Positions 1-10,438 of a stretch of DNA of 64,000 bases are shown here, piece by piece; within the stretch, counting starts at the first letter, position 1; the number at the start of each line of letters is the position of its first letter. The stretch is from Hydractinia symbiolongicarpus (Eukaryota > Cnidaria > Hydrozoa > Anthoathecata > Hydractiniidae), in assembly GCF_029227915.1 (NCBI RefSeq), contig NC_079887.1, positions 6,510,001 through 6,574,000 on the forward strand. The letters are read 5' to 3'. Below the pieces are notes generated by a model. That model was not told the DNA's origin. It saw only the letters and a list, made by a program, of their open reading frames with translations, and did no database searches. The position numbers and the translations under genes were made by a program.

Positions 1-2100
1 ACGATTCTAATATTTTTTTACACGTGACAACTCTATAAGCCAATCAGGTTTACTACATACCCTTTATTTTATTCTTATGGATAATTTATGTAACTTAAAA
101 AATCAATAAATGTCACATCTGGGAATATCATTTCCTTGATTATAATTTATTCATGATGAATTCAAATAATTAAATAATTTAACTTTTCTTAATAATATAC
201 CCTGCAGTGTTGGGGTTTCGAACGTTTTCGATTAGTATACGTTTTAATAAAACGCATGCTGAGTTTACTTTAATTTACGAAAGAATGTTTGAAGATGCAG
301 TTACATGAGATCTTATTTTCCTTTGCCGAGTCATTGGGATACTGCAACATCTATGTTTTTTGTTAATTATTATGCTAAAGAAACTTTGTGTCTGTGTTTA
401 CAGGCTAAAGTATTGTCCGTGTTCGCAAGAATGAAAAAATTGTTTAGTAATCAGAACTTAAGGCTGATCCCCAAGTTCTGAAATATTTCCAAGACAAGAA
501 AATTTTGTTGAAATATTTTCCCTGGACAGGGAAATTCAAATCCTAAATCTAAATATTGACAGCAAAATTATAATGTTTGTAATATGGCCGCTCTAAATAG
601 ACGAATACTCTATCTTACGGAAGGGACTTGTGCAACGCCATCTTGAATGCATTGCTTTTCCAAATTTCCTTCAATTTTTATACACGTGATGTATTTCCCG
701 CACTTTTATTGGCTGGAAAGAATTATTTTCCGGGAAAATTCTAAAGAAGTTGAAAGTTTTGTAATTTTCGGAATTCCGTTCAATCCATGAAAAATTTCTG
801 GATAGTGCTGTAAACTTATTTTAATGCGCATTTAAATCTTTTTATCAGGGAAATTTTGATACCAGGGAAACAATTACTGTATACCATTTTAAATCTTTAC
901 ATGGATTTTTTAAAAAACGCTTTAAAAATATTTTTAAATTAAAGATGTAAATTGAAAATTTCACAAGATGCTTAAGATCGGTTTAATTAAAAGCCATATT
1001 TGATGACGCCATATTGAATATGAACCCCCGGCCATGTTGTGATCTGTTCCATATGGTTCCATTGATAAGTACGACGTTGAGTGAACTTTTTTTAATTTAT
1101 TTGTTTAAATGTTTTTAAATTATTTTTTTTGTAATGAACACCTTATTCTCTGTTTCTCACATTAGTGTGACTAAATACAAAGCAATTTTACAAGTTTTTT
1201 ACAAAACTTAAGTTTAAAATAATATTATGTGATCAAGTTGTTACTGAAGGTCTAAGCAGCTTATGACTTCTTATGTCCTTCTTATGTTCTTTATCCTACA
1301 TCTGTATTATTCTATTGTTTATTTCTGTGTTGTCTTCGTCACTTTGAAGTTTTCAAACTTGCAATTCAGGTTGTGTCTAGCCTATACCTTGCTTTCATAG
1401 CTAAAATGTAAAAGCAGCCAAAATACAGTTAACTGCAAAAATTTTAAAATAGTCTTTCTGAGGTTAAATGTAGTTAGGTATGTTTACTGTAATATTAATT
1501 CGGACAAAGCTTTATTGAATCAATAAGGTACTCTGCACGTACTTCAGCAACAGTCTCGACCAACTTACGATACATCTGCAGAGATTATAATTAATTTTGT
1601 AGCGATTGATTAATCTTGTAACTTTGAGGAAAAGTTATTCTGTTAAATAAAATGCAAGTTGGTTGTTTCAACTAAACAAGGTAACAACATCCTCTAGCTT
1701 GTGTTTTTCATTAACCCGAAATTTCATCTCTACAGCAAGCACCTTCATAACAGTCATAAATTGTCCACTATGGAGAAGTGCCTGCTACTTAGAGATTCTT
1801 CCCAAATTGGTTACTTTCCTTCAAAAACTTGATCTGTGGTGTTAGTATTCAGTAATATCGACGCAAAATGCCCCGAAAGGGTGTTTTTGAAACGAGCCTA
1901 AAGACAATATATATTGCACACAAGTTTCATTTCAATCAAAAACGTGAAACAAAATCCTAAGACGTCACAAAAAAAATTTGATATACAACTTTGCTAGCAC
2001 AGACAAACTAATTTTTTGAAGTAACATGTTATCTTAAGTAAAATATACACAAATTCTTGACATAAATTTTTTTGTATTTGATCCACTACTAGGCATGTCT
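1..2100. other. Intergenic, no gene seen
   Basis: AT-rich sequence with no open frame longer than about 60 codons that looks coding and no recognisable exon. I see no tRNA, rRNA or clear repeat here. It may be intron or flank of a gene outside the window. Confidence 0.5.
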
Positions 2101-2265
2101 GTTAAAGGTCGTCTGTTTTCGTAACTAATGTGAAATTGAAGCTTAAAACAACGTTCGTTATAGAAGGGTGTCCGTTACGAATATGATATGTTATGTAAGT
2201 TTGACTGTTGTTTATTCTGTTCCTGAGAAATGTGCCCGTTGCAAAGAGGTTTCGCTGTATAGCTA
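2100..2265 (-). mobile_element. pogo/Tigger-like transposon end (fragment)
   Basis: Read on the minus strand, the segment begins ACAGCGAAACCTCTTTGCAA and goes on with GTAACGGACACCC and TATAACGAACG. This is the layout of pogo/Tigger-type (Tc1/mariner superfamily) termini, which start with CAGT/CAGC plus GAAACCTC and carry repeated 'AACGGACA' blocks. No transposase frame is present, so it is a terminal fragment or a MITE. The family call is by eye from the terminal sequence. Confidence 0.4.
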
Positions 2266-2334
2266 CTAGTAGTGTCAGAACTTTCAAAAAATTAATCAAC
2301 AACATTTATTTTATTGAGTGGCAGTTTTAGTTGG

Positions 2335-2372
2335 ACGGTATAACGACAAACAATTATCTGTCGTTATACCGT
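2335..2372. repeat. Perfect 14-bp hairpin
   Basis: ACGGTATAACGACA at 2335-2348 is followed, after a 10-base loop, by its exact reverse complement at 2359-2372. It lies next to the pogo-like fragment and may be the joined ends of a small transposon or a foldback remnant. No terminator function is implied. Confidence 0.7.
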
Positions 2373-2946
2373 AAAATGCTGTTACTCAAACCAAAGTTGC
2401 GAGAAAATTATTTTTGGTAAAAGGCCCTACCTTATGCATTAAACGCCTAACCGCAGTAAACTCTACACAAGAATTTGCAATATAAGTATTGTATTTTCAC
2501 AGAATTTTTTTAAAAAAAAAATGCTGGATGGTGGTTTCTGAAATGAGGGGTAAGACAGGTTGTAGTGCTTTTACTTTAGTCGAAGCCGAAGTCGAGGTTA
2601 AGGTTTTCATTTAAAGACATTATAAACCAAATGCCTGAGTCAGCCACCCGAAAGCTCTTTACAGCCTTTCTATCCACTTTTTCCAATCTTTCACAAGCAA
2701 ACTGTTTATTAAACGAACAAGGTAAGTTACATGTTATCTTGTCCGATATCTTATCTTCAGTATCTTTAATCAACTTGAACTTTCTTCAGCGTTAGCTACC
2801 GTAGTAACACTGGCACTACTCCAAAATATTCTTGGCATGTTAATTTGTTAATTTTCTTTTTTTTTCAAAATTGCTTTTACAAGAGATACAAGAATAATCT
2901 GACTCGAGTACAGGGGACGAATTGAATTTCAAAGATGAATGGTGTT

Positions 2947-3151
2947 CATAGGTGAATATTTATCATAGCACATCCGTATTTCATTCTCAACATAGACTTC
3001 CAGGCAGTATGTTAGTGATGAACAAAGTAGTTCTTCTACAATATGACTTACACGCACTATACTCACCCGTTATGATCAGAGGTCTGATCGGGGTGAACCA
3101 TTCTCTGTTGAGAATGAAATACGGATGTGCTATGATAAATATTCACCTATG
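2947..3151. repeat. 46-bp perfect inverted repeat (foldback)
   Basis: Positions 2947-2992 and 3106-3151 are exact reverse complements over 46 bases and enclose 113 bases. The loop holds a piece that also occurs in the neighbouring SINE-like repeats (GTTAGTGATGAACAAAGTAG) and a short palindrome, GATCAGA-GG-TCTGATC. Perfect arms suggest a recent foldback element or a recent inverted duplication. Confidence 0.8.
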
Positions 3152-3186
3152 TATACACACCATCTGGATAAACTATCTGAGCTCAT

Positions 3187-3330
3187 CGCTAACACGATGT
3201 AGCGGGTTCGTCTGCGGCTCCCAAATCTGGGGACCACGGATCGAATCCCGTTCACTTCCAAGCAGTATGTTAGTGATGAACAAAGTAGTTCTTCTACAAT
3301 ATGAATGGTGTTCTAGTATAACAAAGTAGT
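3187..3330 (+). mobile_element. tRNA-derived SINE, family C, copy 1
   Basis: The head reads like a tRNA gene 5' part and then GGATCGAATCCC, a good match to a pol III B box. The 3' part GTTAGTGATGAACAAAGTAG recurs at 3020-3045 and, reversed, at 3930-3955. The end is ragged and contains a partial tandem repeat of the tail (GTTCTAGTATAACAAA twice). The SINE call rests on the B box and the repeated copies; no target-site duplication was established. Confidence 0.5.
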
Positions 3331-3910
3331 TCTTCTACAATATGAATGTGTTCTAGTATAACAAAACAGTGTCAGCAACTTTAGAAGAAGGAGTTTAAGT
3401 TTAATCAACTCTGCTGGCTTCATGAGTCGTGAAAGAGGTTCGAGGGGGCGTGAATCTTTGTTTTCTTCTAATGAGATTGATGATATAAAAGCGTCATATA
3501 TTAAAGTCATCCAAGCATCAACAGGTCACCGAAATTTTGAACAAGTGACATTTGATGAAATCAAATAGTTAAAACACAAAACATCTGTTACTGAAAACGG
3601 TTTTCCTACCAATCTTTAAAGTATTTTGTCAATATGTACGCAGAAAAGAAGCAGTTATTACAACAAATAATATCATTAAAACATTTTTCTCGATATTTTA
3701 CCCTTGTACAAAAGCGGATGTAAATCGCTCAAAGAAAATATTTGACCTGTCAGTAAATTATCTAACTGCGCAATGATGATACGGGACTCACGTCATTGTC
3801 ACTAAAATCTAGTATGAGACCGTTCAAATAAATATTACAAAACATATTATATTAGCCACCTACTCCTACCCTTTGCCTACGACTAGTAAGATAACTACGA
3901 ATGACATGTA

Positions 3911-4035
3911 GAGTTGTCACATTGGAGAAGAACTACTTTGTTCATCACTAAGATACTGCATGGCGGTGAGTGGGATTCGATCCGCGGTCCCTAAAACATG
4001 AGCTGCAGACGAGCCCACTACACTATGTGCGGCAA
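3911..4035 (-). mobile_element. tRNA-derived SINE, family C, copy 2
   Basis: On the minus strand it shows TAGTGGGCTCGTCTGCAGCTC, then GGATCGAATCCCACTC (B box), then CTTAGTGATGAACAAAGTAG. This matches copy 1 at 3187-3330 in the other orientation. It ends less than 100 bases upstream of the Mab-21-like coding region. Confidence 0.5.
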
Positions 4036-4173
4036 TATGTTGGTGATGAACTCAGATAGTTAGATGTAGAGTTGGTTAAATGATAGAGTTGTTTTTTATT
4101 TTTAGTTTCCAAAAATGAGGTTTATAATAGGCTTGGTTGTCCTTGCGTCCATACTCATAATCGTAATCCTACC

Positions 4174-5085
4174 ATGTTTCATATTTCCAAGGCTCGTAAA
4201 TGGTGTTTATGGGTGTTTAAATATTTCTTTAAAAGATTTTGCATTCGATTTATATGTAACACACCAGCACGTGACATGGAAAAGATCATTGATCTCTTTA
4301 AGGAGAACGTGTCCGATCAAGGTTATTTCTTAGCAAATTTGAAAGAACAGTTTCACATTTGCAGAGTGCTAGACGTACTTAATGCATCAGTATCTGAATT
4401 TCAGTTTTCAATTATGCCATCGGGAAGCCTCCGTGAAGGTTTTGGCAAATTACAACCGTCAACCTCGGCACTAGCTTCTCACTTTGATATGATGCTTATA
4501 CCAGAAGACTGTTTTGTCGAGCTTTTAGAAGATTTAAGGTTAACGTTAGGTGAACCTACATCAGCGAGAAGGAACTCTGGAGCAATATTTGAAGCCATCC
4601 GACCATCTGGAACTGACGAAGCTTTCTGTTGGTTAAAATTGAGAGAAGACTTACCGATCCGTCATCAACACTGGGAGAGATTTGTTGTTTACAAGAAACT
4701 CAACAAAGAAAATAATAAAGTTTTATCAAACGACCAAGTTAGATATGAATTGAAAAATGCTCTTGCAAGAGCTAAAACAGATCTCGAATACTACGACAAC
4801 GTCCTAGACATTTTAAAGCATGGCGAACAGGAATGTTCTTACCTTTCCATTATTGAAATTAAGTGGCCTGCTATTACAATCAAGATTCAAAAAAAGGAAG
4901 CGTTGCCGTGCGAGACATGTACTTCATGTTTTTTTAATTGCCTTCGGTTTACATGCATGGCGTCAAATTGTCTTTGTTGCTGCGGTTGCTGCTTTCCGTT
5001 GAGAAATGCTGTAGAGAAAAGAAAAACGTACTTGTTCTATAATGACTTTAGCTACATGTTGCAGAGATTGGTCAATAGACAGTAA
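4174..5085 (+). CDS. Mab-21/cGAS-like nucleotidyltransferase-fold protein
   Basis: A single open exon of 303 codons. Residues about 82-110 carry the fold's signature: PSGSLREGFG (the GS motif, G84-S85), then SHFDMML (103-108), which aligns with the cGAS/Mab-21 pattern hFDhM. A third strand IIEIKWPAI (226-234) lies where the family has its last acidic residue. cGAS-like enzymes use two acids in the first pair (E-x-D); here the first is His, so catalysis is doubtful. The C-terminus (246-273) has 11 cysteines in 28 residues, possibly lipidated or metal-binding. It is shorter than typical family members (about 350+), and the usual helical C-terminal lobe is reduced. The frame stays open upstream to an acceptor-like TTTTTATTTTTAG at 4093-4105, so the start is uncertain. 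An overlapping frame from 4115 encodes a strong membrane segment (see findings). Family call is moderate; the function is unknown. Confidence 0.6.
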   Translation: MFHISKARKWCLWVFKYFFKRFCIRFICNTPARDMEKIIDLFKENVSDQGYFLANLKEQFHICRVLDVLNASVSEFQFSIMPSGSLREGFGKLQPSTSALASHFDMMLIPEDCFVELLEDLRLTLGEPTSARRNSGAIFEAIRPSGTDEAFCWLKLREDLPIRHQHWERFVVYKKLNKENNKVLSNDQVRYELKNALARAKTDLEYYDNVLDILKHGEQECSYLSIIEIKWPAITIKIQKKEALPCETCTSCFFNCLRFTCMASNCLCCCGCCFPLRNAVEKRKTYLFYNDFSYMLQRLVNRQ

Positions 5086-5439
5086 AGGTGAAGTTTTTAA
5101 TTTTTATTTTATTTACATAAAATTAAGCTTGTCGGCGGATTCGCTCGTACTTTATATATCACATTTTGTGTGTCCGGGGCACTGCTATAAAGTTGCTCAA
5201 AGACAACAGGTGTTGATATATAAGACAAGCTCATGAAGAAGAATACCTTTCGTTGATTTCCGTAAATATTGTTTATCAAATTTCTCAGATTTTGAACGGT
5301 TTTACGAAACGATTTAAATATGATTTTTATCTTTTTTGGAAATTTTTTTCTATCTTTTTTGAACAAACTTCGCCATTTGAAGAAAGTTCCAAAAAAACAA
5401 GGGTTATTATGGTCATTTTGTAAAAAACATTATTCGAAA

Positions 5440-5580
5440 TGAGTCTCTTTAATAATAGCCGTCGTCTGTCCGTCAATGCGCAAAATAGTAGCGAAAAAAG
5501 CGAGAGACAAAAAATGCGGTATTTCAAGGGCTGGAAAACCCGTGGGTAAATCCACTGAGTAGTATAAAATAGCAAAACGA
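5440..5580. repeat. Dispersed repeat with CTAGT/'AATAGCC' ends (fragment)
   Basis: The phrases TCTCTTTAATAATAGCCGTC and AACCCGTGGGTAAATCCACT resemble pieces at 19540-19720 and near 47560. They look like remnants of one interspersed family. Its type was not determined. Confidence 0.3.
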
Positions 5581-5974
5581 GAAAAAAAAAGCAAAATGAA
5601 AATGAAAAACCTTATAAAAAGTTTTTTTATCTCATAGAATGGTTCACACCTCAACGAAACTGGCCCGATGAGAATGTTGTTGCAAAAATAAAAAAACTCA
5701 GTCGTCCATCTTGTTCCCCAAGCGTCAACAACTTTGTCACCAATAACATTTATTGACTGTAAGGTTACTTGTTTTTAGAAGATTTTCAACGTTGCCTGGA
5801 AAATTAAGATCAATTATAATAAAGCGATCAACCGGCCGTTCGCCCGTTAATACATCAGTTTATTGTCAATAACATTATTATGCGTAGTGACGATCTTGCG
5901 TTTCACTGTTAAAGGGGCTACGAAACGACTGTTGGTTCTCGAATTTAGGGGCTTACAGGAAAGTAGCTTTACCT

Positions 5975-6080
5975 ATACAATAATAACCGATTACCCCGCG
6001 GTGTACCGCAATACATCGCCCGAGGTCTAAGTGCTAACCGAGCCTGCAAGGTGGGTGCAATGACTCGGTTATTATTGTAT
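5975..6080. repeat. 106-bp element with perfect 16-bp terminal inverted repeats
   Basis: ATACAATAATAACCGA at 5975-5990 is the exact reverse complement of 6065-6080. The interior is GC-richer than its surroundings (CCCCGCGGTGTACCG). It could be a very small MITE or a conserved structured element. No target-site duplication was confirmed. Confidence 0.55.
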
Positions 6081-6494
6081 TATTGTATTAATGCATTGTA
6101 GGAGTTAGAAATACCTTCATTTCCAGTGCTAGTTTGTTTTACGTGTTTGTTTACATTTTACGCTACCATTTTTCTTGACGACGGGCCATACCGCTCCATA
6201 TCGGCCCGTCGCTAAAACCGATAAGTAATTGAGAATGCCTGAAAACCCGTATTTACCTTTCTAGCTCAGCCTGAAGGTGATGACTACGGTAGACCTAAGT
6301 CTGGTCTAACCAAAAGCAGTGGTGTAGAGTTCCGATTTTTATTTTCGCAAGCGGAAGCTGTTTTGTCTTTATTTGTACCTCAACCGACAAGAGAAGTGTA
6401 CTTAACATAAAAATCAACCATAAAAAGGTTACAAGAATCGTTAGATATTCTGCATAAGATTGAATCATTTGCGTTGAAGAGTATATTTTACAGA

Positions 6495-7268
6495 ATGGTG
6501 GAAACGTTGGATCTTGACTACTGGTCTAGTCCTGATGCAGCAAGATCAAGACTCTTGGGAGATTTTTTTAAGGTTGGTATAGCAATAACTGATTATAATG
6601 ATAATTCAAAATGTTGTGTTCTTTGTTTAGTATACTGTACTTCGTGAGTTTGTGTCTTGTATAGTGTTAGTATGTAAAAACCTGTATCTTTGTATTTAAG
6701 CTTGGATTCCAATAACATCCATACTTCAGATTGGTACGTCTCAAAAAGCCCAATGCATACTGTATTTAATTGCAAAACAGATTTAATAGGATTGTTGTAA
6801 TTACGGTCTAAATTTACACCAAAAACAAATTTGCAAGCATGAAAAACTAAATACGACGAAGTCTACTTTGTTGTTTGCAGTAAGTAATGTAGTACCAGTT
6901 CTTTTGTAGACTTTATTGACCAATGAAGTTGTTGTGAACATCTTGGAAATAATTTTTTCGTTTTTGATCAAGATAGACAAAAAGGCTGTCATTTCTCTCA
7001 TTAATTGATGTGCACGCAATAGAGGTGGTTTTCGTATTGTAGTGAAAACGACTTGGTAGTTGTTTTCGGCGAAGGCACAGCTTTAGGTTCTCTATCAGGC
7101 ATTGACCGAAAAAATTGTCCCCACTATTGGATCACTTCAATAAATCTCTTTGAAAAGTTTGTTGCGAAACAAGATGACTTGCCAGAAACAGCCGCTGAAA
7201 AAGAAAAGTCTTTACTGAAGTTTAGGAACTGTCTACAGAATGAAACATTTCCCGAGCATTTAGGATAA
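6495..7268 (+). CDS. Possible small unrecognised gene or gene remnant
   Basis: Two coding-like pieces lie near each other. The first begins at ATG 6495 (MVETLDLDYWSSPDAARSRL...) and runs into a donor-like AAG|GTTGGT at 6570. The second is an open frame from about 7043 to 7268, preceded by a weak acceptor (TATTGTAG), with ordinary amino-acid composition (GEGTALGSLSGIDRKN, then an acidic/basic tail). The splice phases do not join cleanly: a direct join would put TGA in frame. This could therefore be an unrelated pair, a missing exon or a decayed gene. I do not recognise either piece. Confidence 0.25.
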
Positions 7269-7269
7269 G

Positions 7270-10200
7270 TTTTCAAACTTGGAAAAACAAAGCTGATATC
7301 TCATGTGCGAATTATTGAAATATGCAATTTCAACTTTTTCTGTTTTGACATTAACCTTCTAGGGGTTCGTAATATAACACGTCCTTAAGCTTGTTTCCAT
7401 TTGATTGCATGCAAAAAAGCTCACGACCTTGTTGTTGGCGCGAGTGCCTGGAAAGTATTCGTCAGCTTTTGGCGTTATCGCAGAAAATGCAGCCAAACGG
7501 AGACATGCCTTTATCCTGGGACACTTTAATTTGACGTAAATAAGTAAATTTTAAACTGCGAAAGATTCTGTCATCAAAGTAATAAGTAAGTAAGTAACGG
7601 GAAATTTTTACGTCCTTTGGGATTTCATCCTAACGGTTGGCTCTTCCCCTACACCATCTCTGCTTAAAAAACCAATTTAACAAACCTTTGACATAAAAAT
7701 TAATAATCGCAGTATTTAACTTGACATTTCGACACATACCAGCTTTTTAGAGTAGGGTATTAATTGCATTACAGAAAAGGTGGTCATGTTAATTTTTTCG
7801 ACTTACTGGATTTTCAGTTTACGTTCTTAAGTTTCCAAGATTTACCACGGTTAGCTCTGTTTCATCATAATGATTCAACATTGTCCCCAGGGGCTTAACT
7901 TTAAAAGAGCTTTTCTTGTTTAGCCGTCAAGTAGGTGTTGGCGGCTTTGAGATAGGCAACAAACTCTGGAGCGAGGATCAATTTCGACTCCGGAGCTTTT
8001 TGAGTTAAGCTCGAAAGTTAGATTTTAATCTCATGGTTTCTTTTGTTCTGTTTAAGAACATTTTCCGACAAGTCTTACTTCTATGTGATGGATGACTGGG
8101 TGGAACACAACAGATGTTAGATCGATCACTGCTGTTTTCTTAAAGACAAAGATAACTGCAGATGTCTACCTACATATGAGGTACCTTACAATTATCTTTG
8201 GGGTCACAAAGTTGTTGTGGATTTGCACCAGAAAAGGAAGAGATAAACGAAGTGTTGCTGTCTACTAAGTATTTTGACGTTCATCTTCCAACTGGTTTTT
8301 GACTTGTATAAGGTTATCTTATCGTTAATGTAAACTACGAAGGGAATTTATTTTGGAACTAAACCTTCGATCTTCAGGCTGTTCGTACGTTTTCGTCGAT
8401 TTATTTTGCGCTAATATTTCGAAGGTTTTATTGTTAACATTTTGTATACAAACACTGTTATGTACCATTCTGACTTTACTAGACCAAGAAGGATGACGGA
8501 AATAACATTTTCTCCAATTAGCTAGTTTCTCCATATTTTACTCCCTCATCAGTCATCATTCTTTAAATACGCCAAATGTTTTTTTAATATTATTATTATT
8601 AACACCCATGTTTTTAGTGCATGATTGTGACTTAATATATCGTTAAGACAAATAATTCGTGTTTTTTTAGGTCATGACATTGTGTGAATACTCTCTATAT
8701 AGGATTGGAGAACAAAAGTAAAACTCACTTTTCTGTCGCAAGGTATTTGGAAATTTCGGAAAACGGCACTAGTGTAACATCTGTAAAATTTACAGGTATT
8801 TCGTGTTCACACGATCAACCATCACCAGGGCAATGTTCGGCTACCGTCCGATATACAGAGACAACATAGATGATGTCTGATAAATATGGATATTTTGTCA
8901 AAATAATTCATCTCCATTAGTCGATTTTTTGGTCGTCGCATCGCTGGCGATCCGAAAGAATAGGCGACAGCCAACATCCAGACTTTCTAATTCAGCCGGT
9001 TTTTTAGCCTCAACTTGGATAACTTACAAGCTGATAAAATGCGCACGCAGTATTTTGCAAAGGAAACTTTCAGGAAAGCGAAATAAAATTCTCAGTTACT
9101 ACTTCGTGAGCTCTTCGGTAAAAAGTTTACATGGGAATGCGGCTTTAAAGTAGTCATTTTTGGGGACAATGCCAAAATTGGAAGACAAAGATTAGTTTCA
9201 CATCCGTTGTCCCAGGCATAAAATACTACACAATTAGAAATCGATCTTTTTATAAGATTTAATAATTCATTCATATATTTGAAACAAATTACATAATTTT
9301 TTAAAATTCTTTCTCCATATTTAATTACATACGTTCGGTTTTATTTCAGTCATCGTTGAAACAAAGCCAAATATTTCCTAAAAAGAAAAGCAATTTGCAT
9401 TACATTTTCTTTCGTTTAAGCATGAAACTACAAAAATAAATACTTTAACAAAAAAACCCACAAAGAGGGAAAAAAGTTCGGGAAAGGAAACTTAATTTTG
9501 GACAACCAACTAAAAAAATTACTGACTTGTATTTCAACAGACTTCTTTTACCAGCACGTACTTTTAATTGATACTTTTCTAAAAATGACTGCCACTGTCT
9601 ACTGACTTGTGGGTTAACTCTCTAACCTTCAGAAAACACATTTCGTGTATTTCCCAAAGCTTTTGTCAACGTCGCGAAAATTAAAGTCGCTATTTACGAA
9701 ATTTGCGAAATTTAATTTGCGAAAAATTGATTTTTTTCTCATTTAAAAAAAAATTGAACCGAAAAGGCAAAGTTGAAGTTAAAGCAACTGTAAATACAAA
9801 TGATTATACAGTCTTTGTGATGACGTCCCAGCTTTAAGAAATTGGTCCCATTTAATATCTTATTAGAACTTGCCTGAGGCTGAAACACAACAGTGAATCA
9901 CAAATGTGATAGCTACTAGGAATGGACACACTTACTTTGAGTCTTCTATTTGTTGTTTTATTCGCTCCTGGAAAAAAAAATGGTTACAATGTAATTACAC
10001 TTTTATGATTAATGGAAATTTAACCCTCGAGTTACATGACGCAAATTCAATTTAAAATTAATTTACAGACTGCTAGCCTTGGGGGAATGTGTCGAGTTAA
10101 GTCATGCGAGTATTAGGGGCGAGTGTTAAACCACAAAGGTTTTCTTATTAAGTTTATGACCAAGTACAACTTACTTAAAGTGTAAACATTTATTTACACT

Positions 10201-10438
10201 TTTAATTCGATGCAAGCATCCTTTTGTTTTTAAAATATTGTATCCTTAATAAGTATAATTACGTATTTTTTATACAACTCGCAATGATTCTTTTTAGCAA
10301 AGCAATCTTTATTTTATTTTTATTAAATCCAGAAGCGAACAGTCTGACTACAATTTTAGATAGATGTTAGGTAAAAAATATGCATGAGGCGAGCCTTTCT
10401 TTTTTGATGACTTATCTCCCAAACTCGTTTTGCGACGG
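7270..10438. other. Intergenic, no confident gene
   Basis: Short open frames occur on the minus strand at 8325-8534 and on the plus strand at 8684-8869, but neither shows a recognisable domain or a good splice context. 9670-9740 has degenerate 'GCGAAATTTAATTTGCG' phrases also seen at 12240-12350 and 61210-61280, probably an old AT-rich repeat. This stretch includes the 3' flank of TBL2. Confidence 0.4.

Noticed and set aside
8325-8869. Two short frames (minus 8325-8534, plus 8684-8869) as possible genes
   Set aside because: No domain, no splice context and no neighbour logic.
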